A stretch of DNA of 64,000 nucleotides from Lepidostoma basale (GCA_022606425.2 JAHDVF020001468.1:2713501-2777500); one strand, 5' to 3'; shown: positions 11,421-23,068, numbered from the stretch's first letter. Translations and numbers: made by a program. Notes: generated from the letters alone by a model not told the origin.

Positions 11421-11609
11421 AGAAAAATAAACTCAAGGGTGAAATTTTTATTAAGTTTGAAAAATATTTAATTTCTCGTTTCCATGGTGTTAACGCCTTG
11501 AGCTTAATTGATTATAATTGTAAATGTTATACTATGAAACACAATGAATTAGGTGTTACATTTCAAACCATGTTAACCCAAATAATCCTCTTTGAAAACG
11601 CGTTATCCT

Positions 11610-12060
11610 TAGGTTGAAAATTTATGAAGCGTAGTATGGAGGTGGCAGAAGAAGGATGAGAGCAGAATAAATGCGGTGGAGGTGAGATTCCTTAGACGTA
11701 TGCGTGTTAAATCGATGTACATTTACGATGAATTACAAATGCTGATATTGGGAAGGAATGCAGAGCGGAAGAAAGTATTATGAACAAAATTATGAATGGA
11801 TCACTGCGTTGGTTTGGTCACATGAAACGTATGGATGAAGAAAGAATGGTTAAGAAAGTGTACGTTAACGATTTGAATGGATTACAGTTCCGAGGAAAAC
11901 ATGGCATGGCCAAGTCAATCAATTTTTAAAGGTCGGCCATGTTAGAAGTCGAAAAATTCGACGTGCGTGTATGACTCGCTGTATGAATGTGGAGGAATCT
12001 AGAGAGTGTGGTGGTCCATTCTCTCCTACCCTTTCGGGGAAACGACGTGATGGTTTGTTT
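11610..12060 (+). mobile_element. LINE 3' fragment, degraded
   Basis: Same family as 9540-10060: ATGGTTAAGAAAGTGTACGT, then the GAGGAATCTAGAGAG region and CTACCCTTTCGGGGAAACG. Several frameshifts and a 3' deletion. Confidence 0.75.
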
Positions 12061-12509
12061 TTGTTGAAAAATTATTGATTTTCAGTGAAAATGGATAATC
12101 TTAATGGGATGTGATTTTCGGTATATGCATGATTCGTTAAAGGATCCAGAAAGATACGCAATCATAATAACGTCATGTAATTCCTTGGGGAGGATTAACA
12201 TAGATGAGGGGTACATGTCAGTGTCATCTTCCTAAAATCATCTGACAAGGGCTACCGCTCTGATGTTACGTTTCGCGAGCGGAATATTGGACATAAAATC
12301 ATTGAAGTACGCGATGTTCAAAAATATTTTTCACCTCCTAATTTTAACATTCCAATACCGATGCTGCGTACCAAGTACACATTGCTTCTTATAACTTAAA
12401 TATCTATGTAAAAATTGTAAATACTAGTTAAAAAAATTCTGTATTAATGTTATAAATGTACGCATTGATTGGAATAATTATATTATTACACATTTTTATT
12501 ATTCGAGGT

Positions 12510-12675
12510 ATATTAGAATGTCGGCCACGTGAGGAGTGGAAGAAATCGACGTGCGCGCATGACTCGATGTATGAATGTTGAGGATCGATAGAAGTATGTC
12601 AGAAAAGAATAGTGTGGTGGTCAATTATTTCTTCCTACCCCTTCGGAGAGACGGTGTGATGGTTAGTTGGTTACT
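12510..12675 (+). mobile_element. LINE 3' fragment with TTAG tail
   Basis: CGGCCACGTGAGGAGTGGAA through CCCCTTCGGAGAGACGGTGT and a short GGTTAGTTGGTTA tail; same family. Confidence 0.75.
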
Positions 12676-13502
12676 ACAGATATGTTTCAATGATTAGAAG
12701 GGCGGTTTGCTGAAATTATAGTCGGCTGTTTATAGGGTGGGGGGCCGAAATTGTAGTCGGTTATTCGGTTAGAAGCTTCGCCTCGGGCTGGGCAGGCCAC
12801 GGATTATCCCCGAGTCGGTAGGTCCTCAAAACGTTGGTCTATTCACGGTTATCACGACTACCACTTGTTTCTCCCTCTCTCCTTCCGACGATCTCTGTTT
12901 GAATTACTCGTGTTTGCTCTCAACAGAATTAAAGCGTCGATTCGATAATCTCACGATATAAATCGATTTAATACCCCAGCGTACTCTTCAGTACTAAATG
13001 CTTAAGCCATCTCTAAATGTAATATTAGTTATTAGATATGATCCGAGATGTTATTTGTTTTTTTAAAACAAAAGTGGGGATTACATTTGTGTATTAACTA
13101 TCCGTTAATGGAAATATTAGATACGATGTATTATACATATACTCGTATAGTTTCATTAATATTGCTTTAATATTTACCTTTTATTTTCAAACGAAAACAT
13201 TTCAATCCAGTCGAAAGAGTTTCCACCTAATGTATATTGGAAAACGTTCTTCATTTATATTTGAATTGTATTTCGATTTCTGCTCATTTTATATTAGAAT
13301 GTGAAGTTAATACAATATTGTAATATTAGTATATCATAGTTTTCAACCTTTTTTTAGTTTAATATTAAAAAAGTTATTTAAAATAAAGTCACCGTTCGTA
13401 TTCTGGTTAGGCAATACGATTATTATGTTTTTGACATTAATATGATTTTGACATGAATTTGTCCGCATTATTATGTTTCTCGTAAGAGTAATAATGAGTT
13501 TT

Positions 13503-13735
13503 ATTCTTTCTTGAACAATGATGTAAAACTCCACATTAAATAATTAATACGAATGAAAACGTCAGTTTTCTAGAAGTTTTATTACCTATATTTTATGGGA
13601 ATGACATGTTTCGCCCTTCTAAGGCATTATCAAATGTCTACATTTGATAATGCCGTAGAAGGGCGAAACATGTCATTCCCATAAAATACAATAAAACTTC
13701 TAGAAAACTGACGTTTTCATTCGTATTAATTAGTA
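13503..13735. repeat. FB1 palindromic repeat, full copy
   Basis: After a TTCTTGAACAATGATGTAAA end comes a palindrome of 192 bp (13541-13732) with arms of about 95 bp and a 3-bp centre near 13636. Arms differ at only a few bases. Each arm holds the motif ATTTGATAATGCC...GGGCGAAACATGTC. Confidence 0.85.
13603..13674. ncRNA. Two inverted hammerhead-like motifs
   Basis: The plus copy is 13644-13674 and the minus copy 13633-13603. Each has TTGATAA (canonical CTGANGA with C3 and G8 changed), stem II GCC with GGC, GAAA, self-complementary stem III (ACATGT) and C17. The changed invariant bases suggest they cannot cleave. Confidence 0.35.
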
Positions 13736-13889
13736 ATAATGAGATTTATCATCTGTAATTGCGCACGTAATTTTAGAAAATATTTTTTTCAAAAATAGAA
13801 TCATAACCAGAAACGTAAAAAAAAACAATTCGTTCATATCTCTTACAAATAATTAAACACACGTAATATATTATATATAATATAATAGT

Positions 13890-14042
13890 GCCTATTGGTG
13901 CCGATGAGGTTCGCAACCCATCACACCGCGTCTCTCGCGGAGGCGAAAAGAGGAGGATGGAGCGCCGCATCGGTATGGCAGTCCATTCATTCTGCCTATC
14001 CTTTCGGGGAGACAGCGTGATGGTTAGTTAGCTAGTTAGTTA
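13890..14042 (+). mobile_element. LINE 3' fragment, variant end
   Basis: Shares CGATGAGGTTCGCAACCCAT and the following block with 8305-8480, then CCTTTCGGGGAGACAGCGTG and GATGGTTAGTTAGCTAGTTA. Confidence 0.75.
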
Positions 14043-14574
14043 TTATTAACATTTTTATACGTTTATATTAAAAATGATTATTCCTAATATCTATCTAATA
14101 AATAATTTTAATCCTTTTTGGTATCTTCCGTTTATATCAGAAATAGTTTATGAATTCTAATAGTTTTGATACATTTCAATATAATTATTTTCTGATACGT
14201 TAAATTTGCTATATTTCTGACGCATTAAATTTGATTTGTTTCTGCTCCATAAAAATGGGTTTATTTTTTATGTATTTATCTCATACTCCTCCCCTTACTA
14301 ATAGAAAGTTTCTTCATAAGGGGAATAACCGAAATGAGTAAAGAAATGTATCAGCAGAAAATATGTTAAAATTGTAAAATGAAAATCAAACTCTATTAAT
14401 ATTCATTGATAAAAAAAGCAAATTAAATTACTTTGTAAACAAATTATTAGCTGACAAACTTTTTTCAAACCATTTTGTTATTTTTCTTGCGTTTATTCAC
14501 AGATCATTAATATTCAAACTACGTTTTTACTTCCCGTATAACTAACTTGAGTCAAAAATTATTACTATACATAA

Positions 14575-14720
14575 TTAATATTAATAAAAACGTCTGTCTT
14601 CTAGGATTTTTAAAATATTTTAGATGGAATGACATGTTTCGCCCTTTTTAAAAATATAATAATGCTCCTAAAAGACGGACGTTTTTATTCATATTAATTA
14701 TTTAATATGGAGTTTTACAG
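14575..14720 (-). repeat. FB1 repeat with deleted core
   Basis: Has GAATGACATGTTTCGCCC on one side and matching outer arms (AAACGTCTGTCTTCTAGGA and TCCTAAAAGACGGACGTTT), but the centre is lost. Confidence 0.65.
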
Positions 14721-14744
14721 TAAATAGGCAGATTAGTTTGAGCC

Positions 14745-15030
14745 AAAGGGTAACTCCCGGACAAATTTCAAAGATCGGGCTGCTTATGCTCTGCTGAATA
14801 TGCTTCCTGCACACCTCAGATGCATTGAAAATCCGGCAAATTTTAATTCTCACCTTAAAACCCACCTTTTCGAAAAATCACATAAAATGTAAACTATGTT
14901 CTGATTGCTGGTGTCAAATGCAGCTCCATGACTAAAAACATTGTCAAAGCGCCCATGAGGTGAGTTATTCGCGAAAACGGCGCTATACAAATTAGCCTAA
15001 TTATTATCATTGTTCAAGAAACAATAAATA
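14745..15030 (+). mobile_element. CR1/L2-type LINE 3' end
   Basis: Encodes AYALLNMLPAHLRCIENP, then FNSHLKTHLFEKSHKM and a stop at 14890-14892, followed by the tail block GAGGTGAGTTATTCGCGAAA and ACGGCGCTATACAAATTAGC. An FB1 end fragment (TTGTTCAAGAAACAATAAAT) follows directly. Confidence 0.8.
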
Positions 15031-15399
15031 GTATAATACAACCAAATCAGCGGGTACCCCCGTCACGTGTCGTATTTGCGTCTTGATCCAGCAATTAATA
15101 CGAGATTACCGATATTCACTCGAAAGTACACGGGTAACCTCCACCGGTGAGCTCCGGAGATCCCGAAATTACCAACTTTATTGAGTACTTCTCGAATATC
15201 CGTTCTGGAGTCGGGGCGGCGGGCGGGGAACCCAATGGAGGAACGCCGCTACCCGCACAACCTGCGATCTATTGCGGACTTTCCTAACATTGAAGAAAGT
15301 CGCGCATTATTTTCTCACACTCGATTATGCTGTAAGAGTGACATTCAATTAAAAACAAAACGTCAAACAACTAAAATCGCGTCTAATATCCAGATTTAA

Positions 15400-15835
15400 C
15401 ATACGCCTCGGAGACCTGGACACTTACTAAACGTGATGAAACAAAACTAAACTGCCTTGAAAGGAAAATCCTCTGCAGAATCTTCGGATCTATTAAGGAT
15501 GGTCAGACATGAAGAAGGAGATACAACACGGAGCGCTACGACTTATATCACGACGTCAGCGTGGTCAAGTTTATTAGAATTAACAGATTACGCTGGCTAG
15601 GTCATTTGCACCGCACGAGAGATCTGAAGCCCCCGTAAACGAGGGTTGTTTGAGAAACCCAGTACCAAAAGGCGAAGAAGTGTCGGCAGGCCGAGACTAC
15701 GATGGTTGGATGGTGACCTTCAGGCCCTGGGACAGCACGACTGAGAGGTGGCGACCAAAGACAGGATGGATACGTTTCTTGGATGAAGCTAAGGCTCACC
15801 TAGGTTCGTAACGCTGAAGATGAATGAGTGAATGA
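15400..15835 (+). mobile_element. LINE fragment, region after RT
   Basis: From 15402 it reads YASETWTLTKRDETKLNCLE, then RKILCRIFGSI, and after a frameshift INRLRWLGHLHRTRD. This is the post-RT region of a different LINE from the TTAG family. Broken by several shifts. Confidence 0.8.
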
Positions 15836-15848
15836 GTAACATGCAATT

Positions 15849-16240
15849 CCGTACCTATTTGTCAAAAACGCAGTTTTTGACAGTTTTCTGAGATTTTAAT
15901 GCCATTATGTTGATGAATACCAGCTACATATTATGGAATAATATTTTATTTCTAAAACTTATAGATTTTGCACAAAACCCATGGGAAAAATAATACTAAT
16001 GTAATAAAATATCGAACTCAATCATGGCAAAGCGTGAATGATATGTCAAAATTCTGCCAAAACCCTGTATGCCATTAAAATCTCAATAACTCAACGAATT
16101 ATTTTATTAATGTTGGTATTTGAAATTTCATAGTAGAAGTTCATTGTAAATAATGAAAATATTTTTTTACATTTTTAAAAATATTTTTTTCATTTCTGGT
16201 TTTCATATTGTGGATTCTTTAAACTTTAAAAATACTGTCA
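15849..16240 (+). mobile_element. MITE, diverged and truncated
   Basis: Starts CCGTACCTATTTGTCAAAAA and matches the complete element at 54891-55301 through most of its length. The right terminal repeat is missing. Confidence 0.65.
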
Positions 16241-16305
16241 TTTGAATATAATTTCATACATACATTGTTTTTATCATGTATGTATGTATGAAATTATATT
16301 CAAAT
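16240..16305. repeat. Short palindrome
   Basis: Inverted arms TTTGAATATAATTTCATACA and TGTATGAAATTATATTCAAA around a short T-rich loop. It lies where the truncated MITE ends. Confidence 0.7.
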
Positions 16306-16614
16306 TGATTCAAAATGATTGTTTTACCGAGAAATGTTTATGCGTAGAATACGGGAGCACTCGGTGATAATTATAATCTTGCAAGTCAAACGTATCCTTT
16401 ACGTCACGGCTGATTTATCGACGGAATATATCCCCCGAGACGCAGGGGACTTTGTATATGTAATTAGTTCAATTCTAACATCAAAGGATAGTTTAATCTC
16501 GTCTTCTATGACACGCTTACCTCATTAGGCGGAATATGGAGACTTAAACTTCTCGATTCTGTTAACGCTCTCGAACTTACTTCGCGTTTCTGTAATACAG
16601 TTCATTCTTGCTTT

Positions 16615-16879
16615 ATATCGCACCGTGAGTGTAAAACCGAAACAAGTGCAAATATACAGTTTGGAGATATGGGAGTTTAAAGACTTCATATTGCTTGGAA
16701 AAACTGTTTTTTTTTAATAAACCAATGATTTTCGGTTTATAGGTATATTACTTTAAACTGAAAATCATTGGTTTATTAAAAAAAAAACAGTTTTTCCAAG
16801 CAATATGAAGTCTTTAAACTCCCATATCTCCAAACTGTATATTTGCACTTGTTTCGGTTTTACACTCACGGTGCGATAT
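16615..16879. repeat. Near-perfect 265-bp palindrome
   Basis: Left arm starts ATATCGCACCGTGAGTGTAA and the right arm ends with its complement. Arms of about 125 bp differ by one base change and one length difference in a T/A run, around a loop of about 10 bp near 16745. Borders are sharp. No resemblance to the FB families or to known transposon ends. Confidence 0.85.
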
Positions 16880-19239
16880 TATGTTTGCGTGAACATATAA
16901 GCTAGCACTCAATAAATGAATAAAGCTCTCATAGTTTTAAATAAAAGCGAACAAACGCGACAGGATAGTACTCGTGAGGTGCAGCTCCGCGTTCGTACTT
17001 CGAATTACGTTCTTTCAGGTGAGCTTGCCGCAAACCGCCCTCTGAAGAAATTCCACACAATTACTCGGCGATGGTGTGGGTTAACGTGTTTGGCTTAACT
17101 TCTAAACTCTACTAGTGCTTAAACTCTCGAGACGAGAATAGTTTTAAGTGTTTCAGGATTTACTCCCACCGCCGGCCTTTGTTGCTCCCTTTGATTCGCC
17201 CTCGGCGAGTTTGCCCGCCCATTAACTCATTAGTAGAAAAAATGTGCCCCTTGTTTTGTTCAACATCAAAACAATTTTATTTCTTTTGTCTAAACCGACA
17301 ACATAACAACTGGAATGTTGTCTTCTCCGTTTATTCGCGTTTATTTATTTTTCGTCGATTTGTAGGATCGGCTCCGCGTGTCATTGCGAGTACCGCAAGA
17401 TCGGTGTCGTCATATCGCTCTTGCAAAAGCTCGCCGTCGATTCTCTCTGCTTGTTTATGCTGCTAATGGAAGATGTAGTATTTCCTGAGTTCGATGAGCA
17501 CAGCGTGTCAAGAGCGGCGTATTTTCGGATGAATGGGGCATGCTTCGCATTCTTCCGCGCATATTTTGGCAACAGTCCCATCAATTACACACGCGCAGTT
17601 ATTCATGCCTGAGGCCGGCATTCTGCATCGCCTCGGTAAAGAGCAGTAATCAAACCTGACACTGAGATTGCCTGTATCGCGGGACGCTCTAAATGTGTCT
17701 TAAGAGGCTTTCTCCGTTTCGTTACAGTCGACAGCTCTGCGGCCCCCGTATGATTTGTGCGTTCGTTATATCTTGCGCCGCAGCTCCATCGCGGGACGTG
17801 CCTGGAATCGGGATGCTGAGCCTCGTCACCTCGAATCCTCGACTGTAATATATATAGCTTTAATAAAAAATAAAATCAATCGCCTTTAAGTTGCTCCTGG
17901 CTCGGATTAATATCGCTCTCGAGTCCCGCTTATGTTCTCATGGACGAACAAAGGGCGTTAATTTTCACAGAACGTAATAACCGCAGGCAAAGAATTCTCT
18001 CAGTGGAAATCGCGAATTTAAAAATGATCCCAAGTATTTAGCAGCTCCCGTCCCGGCGAGAGAAGGGCGCCCTGGTGAGATGACGCAATGCACGCCACGC
18101 GCTGGCTGCGCTCCAGCCGGTGGACTTTTATTGTTTCGCGATTTTAATATTCGACGCTAAATATTCCGCAATTCGGCTGTCGTCTTTCACCGCAGACGCT
18201 GTTCATTTTAATTAGCGAAATATTTCATTATATTCCGCATCACTCTGGAAGTAACACGCCGAACTTTCGGAATTATAATTTACCTCTGCCGGAGTACAGA
18301 TGTACGAGCGCCGCCCGAGAGCGACTTTATTGTATTTCGAAATAAGAAAACTCCCGTTTTGTGTTCGCATCTCATTGATATTGCATGAACATATTTCAGC
18401 TCTTTGTATCAAGTGACATTGTTATATTTTTCGTTCTTCGCTTCATATAAACTTCTTAGGCCGCGCCTTGGGGATTCTCGAACGGGAATTTGCTTACGCG
18501 AAATGGAAAGTCTGAATCGGAAAATGTTTTCATAATTTTCTTATAAAGCGACGCTCCCCCGCCTCCCACGCGCGCTCAATACTGTCAATGTACAATGTAG
18601 TCAGACCGGATTCAATTCGATCGGAATTGCTTTTGTATCTTATGTTTTTATTGTACTTTTTAAAAATTCATGGGCACACATTCTTCAGTGCGCCGTGCTT
18701 GTATCATATAATCCGGCGGAGATGAAAAATGAATGAATCTTCGGTAGCATTGCGACAGCGGAATTGCGAAGGTGGGAACGCGTTTTTTTACGAGATTATT
18801 TTAGGAGCTCTTTGATTTTCTCTCGGCGGATTAAAATATAACTTTTGGCAGTTTGTTTCTCTGCATCCGCCCGAACATGGGTTCCCGAGGCGGAGCAAGC
18901 TAAGGTTAATGAGGACGTCCGTTGGTGGTGCGGCGTGCGGCGTGCGGCGGGGTAAGAGATTGCCCTTCGCGGGAGGGGCGGCCGGGAGAATAATCTAGTG
19001 GGTTCCGTATCACTTGAGTAATGTGCTTCTTCTGGCTTAACCTTAAATTGGTAAACACGGTATGAGCGTGCTCGCCCTTCGATTGTCTTGTATCTGCTCG
19101 TGCATAAATAAATTCGGGAACGTATTGATTCCAGGCTTAGCCACCTCGGGATGAAAGAAAACCTTTTCTTAGGATTTTTACTAGCGATCAAATATTTTTA
19201 TGTTAAAATATTAATGTTGTCAATTGAAATTTCCTGGTA

Positions 19240-19350
19240 AGAAGGTCAATGTAAATAATGAAAAAAAAAACATTTATCATATATGTATTAAGTTTTATTC
19301 TACTTAATTTTTAGTGTCGATCGGTTCCGGCAGCTAGTTGCTTTCTTCTT
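19240..19350 (-). repeat. FB4 repeat, diverged copy
   Basis: The minus strand has GCAACTAGCTGC, then CGGAACCGATCGA and AAATTAAGTAGAATAAAACT, matching the FB4 copy at 11062 with the core GAAA changed to GGAA. Confidence 0.55.
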
Positions 19351-20694
19351 TTTTCAACCTATTTTGGAATACTTTGAATTATTATAAATTATATTGTAAT
19401 TATCGCACTTTAATCCCCTTAGGAACCGCTGTATACAGTAATAATAGTTTCTCGTGTAGCCGTTCCACTGAATCCAAAAGCTGGCCTGAGTTGTAGCGTG
19501 TTATCGCCAGCTAGCCCGGCTTTAGTATTAAGGTCAGCACTCAAGAAACGTATCAGACAAGAAATTCAGTTCCGCCGCTACTTTTGTCTGGTGGAACTCC
19601 TTCTAACCGTGCGATAGTGGCGTGCGTCCGTATTACCCCGCCCGTCGTTCGATGTGTGCGTATGCCTTTATTAGACCTCGCTCCCTGCTCTCAGCTTCTT
19701 GTGGCTTATCTTAATTTTCCGCCTCTCCGCATACAGCAGATGTATGTACGTAGTTTAAAACCTTTTCTGGTTGGGATACTTCCTGCCGATTGGCGAGACT
19801 GCAAAAAAACGTCCATTTCTTACGTAGCTTTAATGACTTCTACATTCCAGGGAAACCCCTATTTTCGCGCGGGAAATAAAGCAAAATCTTACCTCCAAAA
19901 TTCATAAACTCGCATTTTCACAATCCATGATTTATTTATAGGTTATATTTTTTGTCGTGTTTATAAAATGGTTTATTTTCTTGTGAAATTCTAATTTAAT
20001 TTACCTTACAATCTCTCATGTACGATTCACTCTCTTCAAGTTTTCTAAATTAAACTATAATATTATACAAACTATTGAACGCGTTCTACAAACAAATGGA
20101 GCAGGGTGTAACAAATAATACCATATTAAACATAAAAACATTCTGCTTGCTTAAGGTTAAGGCTATCACAAATTTCTTTGATACAAGTGAATATAAATCA
20201 ACGTAAAATCGAATGTTTTTAAAAAAAAAATATTCCTAATAATTATATTTTAACATAGTGAATAAATATATGATTCTCATTTTTTTAATTGTCTTGGAAA
20301 ATGTTTCGTGAAGCCATAAAAATTAGAGTACTATATTAACACATCATCCGCGGGAAGGATATTAATACCCGTTTACAGTACTGGTGGTGGCCGACGGAAA
20401 GGGTTTAAATTACCCTTTTCGCGAACTTAACTGTTGGAAATGTTTTAAGTCATTTTCATCACCTTTAGTTACACGCATGTTAACAATACATTTCTCTACA
20501 ATCTACGTATGCGTGGTAATATGCGCGCAAATTTACCCGCAGACAATGTGTTCGAATACAATCGGTGACGTGATGATTAGTGTCGTTTTAGTCAACCTTC
20601 TAAAATGCATATTTCAAATTGAAAACAAGTTACTATGGAAATATATGAAATTCATAGCATTCATTGATAATTTTAATTATTTTGAGAAATGTTA

Positions 20695-20935
20695 CTAACT
20701 TACTGATCATCACGCCGTTTCCCCACAAGGGTAGGCAAAAATAATAGACCGCTACAACTACTCTGTCCTTACACATCTCTCTAGCTTCCTCCACATTCAT
20801 ACTACGAGTCATACACGCACGTCGATTCTTCCGACTTCTAACATTTAAACTTTTACTAACTAACCAACCTTTAAAATTTTATCAATTTGGTCGTGCCATA
20901 TTTTCCTCTGTCTACCTCAATTCCGTACTCCATTT
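20695..20935 (-). mobile_element. LINE 3' fragment
   Basis: Plus-strand blocks ATCACGCCGTTTCCCCACAA and TCTTCCGACTTCTAACATTT; same family as 9540-10060, with a short internal insertion of ACTAACTAACCAACC. It ends about 120 bp before a Phactr exon. Confidence 0.75.
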
Positions 20936-21056
20936 ACATCGTTAACGTATACTATATTTAGAAAATACGTCAAGGATCGATGACATTTTCGTAATTTCCA
21001 AAAAATCATTTCGTTTAAAACATGTGACCACAGATTCTCTTTTTCGTTTTCACCAG

Positions 21057-21266
21057 ATCCGGACGGGGGCTGCGGGCTGCCGCAGCTGCCCCCACTGATG
21101 CTGTCCGACCTTCCGGAGCCGCCCATCGCCGTGTCGGACATCGGGCCCATCCCGCCCCCGCCGATGTTCAGCTCGCCCAGCCCCACAGCGCCGCCCACGC
21201 GCCGGGGCCTGGCCGCCACCTTGCTCAACGCCGTGCCGCTGGACCTCTCCGACTGCGACTATGAAG
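21057..21266 (+). CDS. Phactr: Phactr, internal exon (Pro-rich linker)
   Basis: The acceptor is TTTTCACCAG and the donor is AAG|GTGACC; 210 bp, phase compatible with the exons on both sides. It encodes a Pro-rich segment with LPPLMLSDLPEPP and IGPIPPPPMFSSPSP, followed by LDLSDCDYE. Such Pro-rich linkers are usual between the N-terminal and C-terminal halves of Phactr proteins. A LINE 3' fragment ends about 120 bp upstream and a SINE begins about 25-35 bp downstream of the donor, so the exon is an island between insertions. Confidence 0.85.
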
Positions 21267-21294
21267 GTGACCCACACATCCACTACCTCAATAT

Positions 21295-21500
21295 AATTAA
21301 AATATCGAACTTTATGGCAGAAGGTTCCGGGTTCGATTCCCGGCGATGGCGGTGTGATTCTCACACTGTCTTTGGTCTGGTGTAAAAAAATATGTAACAA
21401 TAAAATAGCGATAGATTTAGCTACCTATCACATGTTATGATAATCAATATAATAGCTCAAACAAATTCATTACAAAATTTTACTTGTTTTTATTAAAAAT
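21295..21500 (+). mobile_element. tRNA-derived SINE, 5'-truncated head
   Basis: B box GGTTCCGGGTTCGATTCCCG, then CACACTGTCTTTGGTCTGGT and ATAATCAATATAATAGCTCA. The A box is mostly lost. It starts about 25-35 bp past the donor of the exon ending at 21266. Confidence 0.75.
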
Positions 21501-21674
21501 CCAAGATAACTGCACAATGGTGTTTTTGTCCCGGCCCTTATGTATCCAAGTTAAGCATGGAACTAACAAAATAAGTAATGAAAAAAAAAGAATAATAATT
21601 TAATAAAACGATGTTTTTTTAACTACTACCACTTTAGTTATGTATGCATTATGTACATTATAAACACATGGAAA

Positions 21675-21945
21675 CACAGTAGAATGGTTAAAAAGTTGTA
21701 CACAAGCAGGGTGAGTGGAAAAAGAAGCCAAAGACGACCGAGGAAAACATGGCATGACCAAATTAATCAATTACTAAAAGGCGGTCACATTCGAAGTCTG
21801 AATAATCGACGTGCGTGCATGGTACGATGTATGAATGTAGAGGAAGCCCGAGAGGTATGCCAGGACACAGCATTGTGGCGATCCATCCTCTCTGCCTACC
21901 CCTCCGGGGAAACGGCGTGATGGTTAGTTAGTTAGTTAGTTATAA
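21675..21945 (+). mobile_element. LINE 3' fragment with TTAG tail
   Basis: Open over 89 codons: SRMVKKLYTSRVSGKRSQ, RRPRKTWHDQINQLLKGGHI, then MNVEEAREVCQDTALWRSIL and YPSGETA, stop, and GGTTAGTTAGTTAGTTA. Close to the 9540-10060 copy. Confidence 0.85.
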
Positions 21946-21984
21946 ACACATGGAAAATATGAATGAAGAAAATTTTTAAAGATC

Positions 21985-22050
21985 ATTGTGGCGGTTTATT
22001 CTTTCTGCCTACCCCTTTGGGAAGCCGCGTGATGATTAGTTAGTTAGTTT
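21985..22050 (+). mobile_element. LINE 3' end scrap
   Basis: Only the last bases, TTCTGCCTACCCCTTTGGG and TGATTAGTTAGTTAGTT, immediately after the previous copy. Confidence 0.65.
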
Positions 22051-22404
22051 TTCTATTAATTAGACTAAAATTATGTTTACCGCTTTAAGCATTTCCACCT
22101 TAATTATTATTTTTTTCCAAGCATTTTCCACAGCACCCCTCTGGTAGATAGTTAGGTACTTAATTATTACTGATTCTATCAAGTATAAAGAACTCTTTGA
22201 GGTACTTTGGACACATTATGGGATAGGCCTTCGCATGTAGTCTTAAGCTTAGCAGAATTTAATGTGTCAGTTGAGGTAGAAAATATACTTATGTGGTCGG
22301 CAAATTAAGAAAAAAAATATCTATTTTGATTTTGATCTCTCTAGTTATCTCTGTGACAACGCAGTGCTATCTTTATTGTGTTTTCGTTTCAAATTTCAAT
22401 TTAT

Positions 22405-22745
22405 TTATTGTTTCTTGAACAATGATGTAAAACACCATATTAAATAACTAATATGAATGAAAATTCCTGTTTCCTAAAGTTTTATTAATTTTTAATTAAA
22501 ACACTGTTATAATATGACAATTGATTTAGTATTTATGAAATTGTCGCGACAGCTGTTTCGCTAACCAATGTTATCATAATTAAATTTAATTATATTTTAT
22601 AGGAGTTTAGTCCAGAAGTTTTATTATATTTTATGGGAATGACATATTTTGCCTTAACATTTGATAATGCCTTAGCAAGGCGAAACATGTCTTTTCATAA
22701 AATATAATAACAATTTCATAAATGAGATGTTTTCATTTGTTGTTG
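22405..22745 (+). repeat. FB1 repeat with an inserted segment
   Basis: Starts TTATTGTTTCTTGAACAATG. The left arm is interrupted by about 130 bp that includes the TGTCGCGACA repeat. The core at 22661-22691 reads TTGATAATGC, then GGCGAAACATGTC, an FB1 hammerhead-like motif with the C3 and G8 changes. Confidence 0.7.
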
Positions 22746-22800
22746 TTGACATTTTCATTAGCTCAATCCAGTGGAAAATAATAAAGTTTTTTTTTTATAG

Positions 22801-23068
22801 CTGACCAGGACGACATGCTGAGCATGATGGACGATGCAGATTCTGACTCCGAGCAGCAGATGCGCATGCGCCTGGGTCAGCCCGATCCGACCATCGACAC
22901 CTCACGCGTTGAGGAGATCCCTACCCGCGAGCCCAAGTTCAACGCTGTCCCGCTCAAGTCGGCACTCAAGAAGCGTGGCTCTGGTGGCGCTGGCTCCGGG
23001 CCCGGCACCCCGACGCAGGAGGGCCGCCCACTCGGCCAGCGTCAGGAGGGTCTTCACTGCAGCTTCAA
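22801..23068 (+). CDS. Phactr: Phactr, internal exon (acidic then basic)
   Basis: The acceptor follows a long T run (TTTTTTTTTATAG); the donor is TTCAA|GTGAGG. The exon encodes an acidic stretch (DQDDMLSMMDDADSDSEQQ), then EPKFNAVPLKSALKK, which resembles the conserved VPLKSA element found before the RPEL repeats in Phactr proteins, and a Gly/Ser/Pro tail. It leaves two bases (AA) that join the next exon as AAT (Asn). A palindromic FB1 repeat ends about 55 bp before the acceptor. Confidence 0.85.

Larger units (their letters stand above)
10455..21056 (+). other. Phactr intron, 10.6 kb
   Basis: It runs between two in-phase exons and is filled with repeats from 10640 to 16880 (listed separately). 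From about 17000 to 19250 there is a mostly unique, more GC-balanced block without repeat similarity or convincing ORFs. From 19430 to 20690 there is nothing recognisable. Further short introns: 21267-22800 (SINE, LINE fragments, FB1), 23069-27619 (FB2, FB1, LINE fragment; otherwise AT-rich), 27842-30072 (unique block 28660-28960, then FB1 plus SINE), 30201-31005 (LINE remnant), 31163-31383 and 31504-32025 (AT-rich, nothing seen). Confidence 0.7.

Noticed and set aside
13541..13732. CRISPR-like or rho-independent terminator reading of the palindromes
   Set aside because: The genome is eukaryotic, there are no regular spacers, and the palindromes are dispersed repeats.
18796..19191. 131-codon minus-strand ORF in the GC-balanced block
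   Set aside because: No family features; composition explains the open frame. Kept only as part of the unexplained block.
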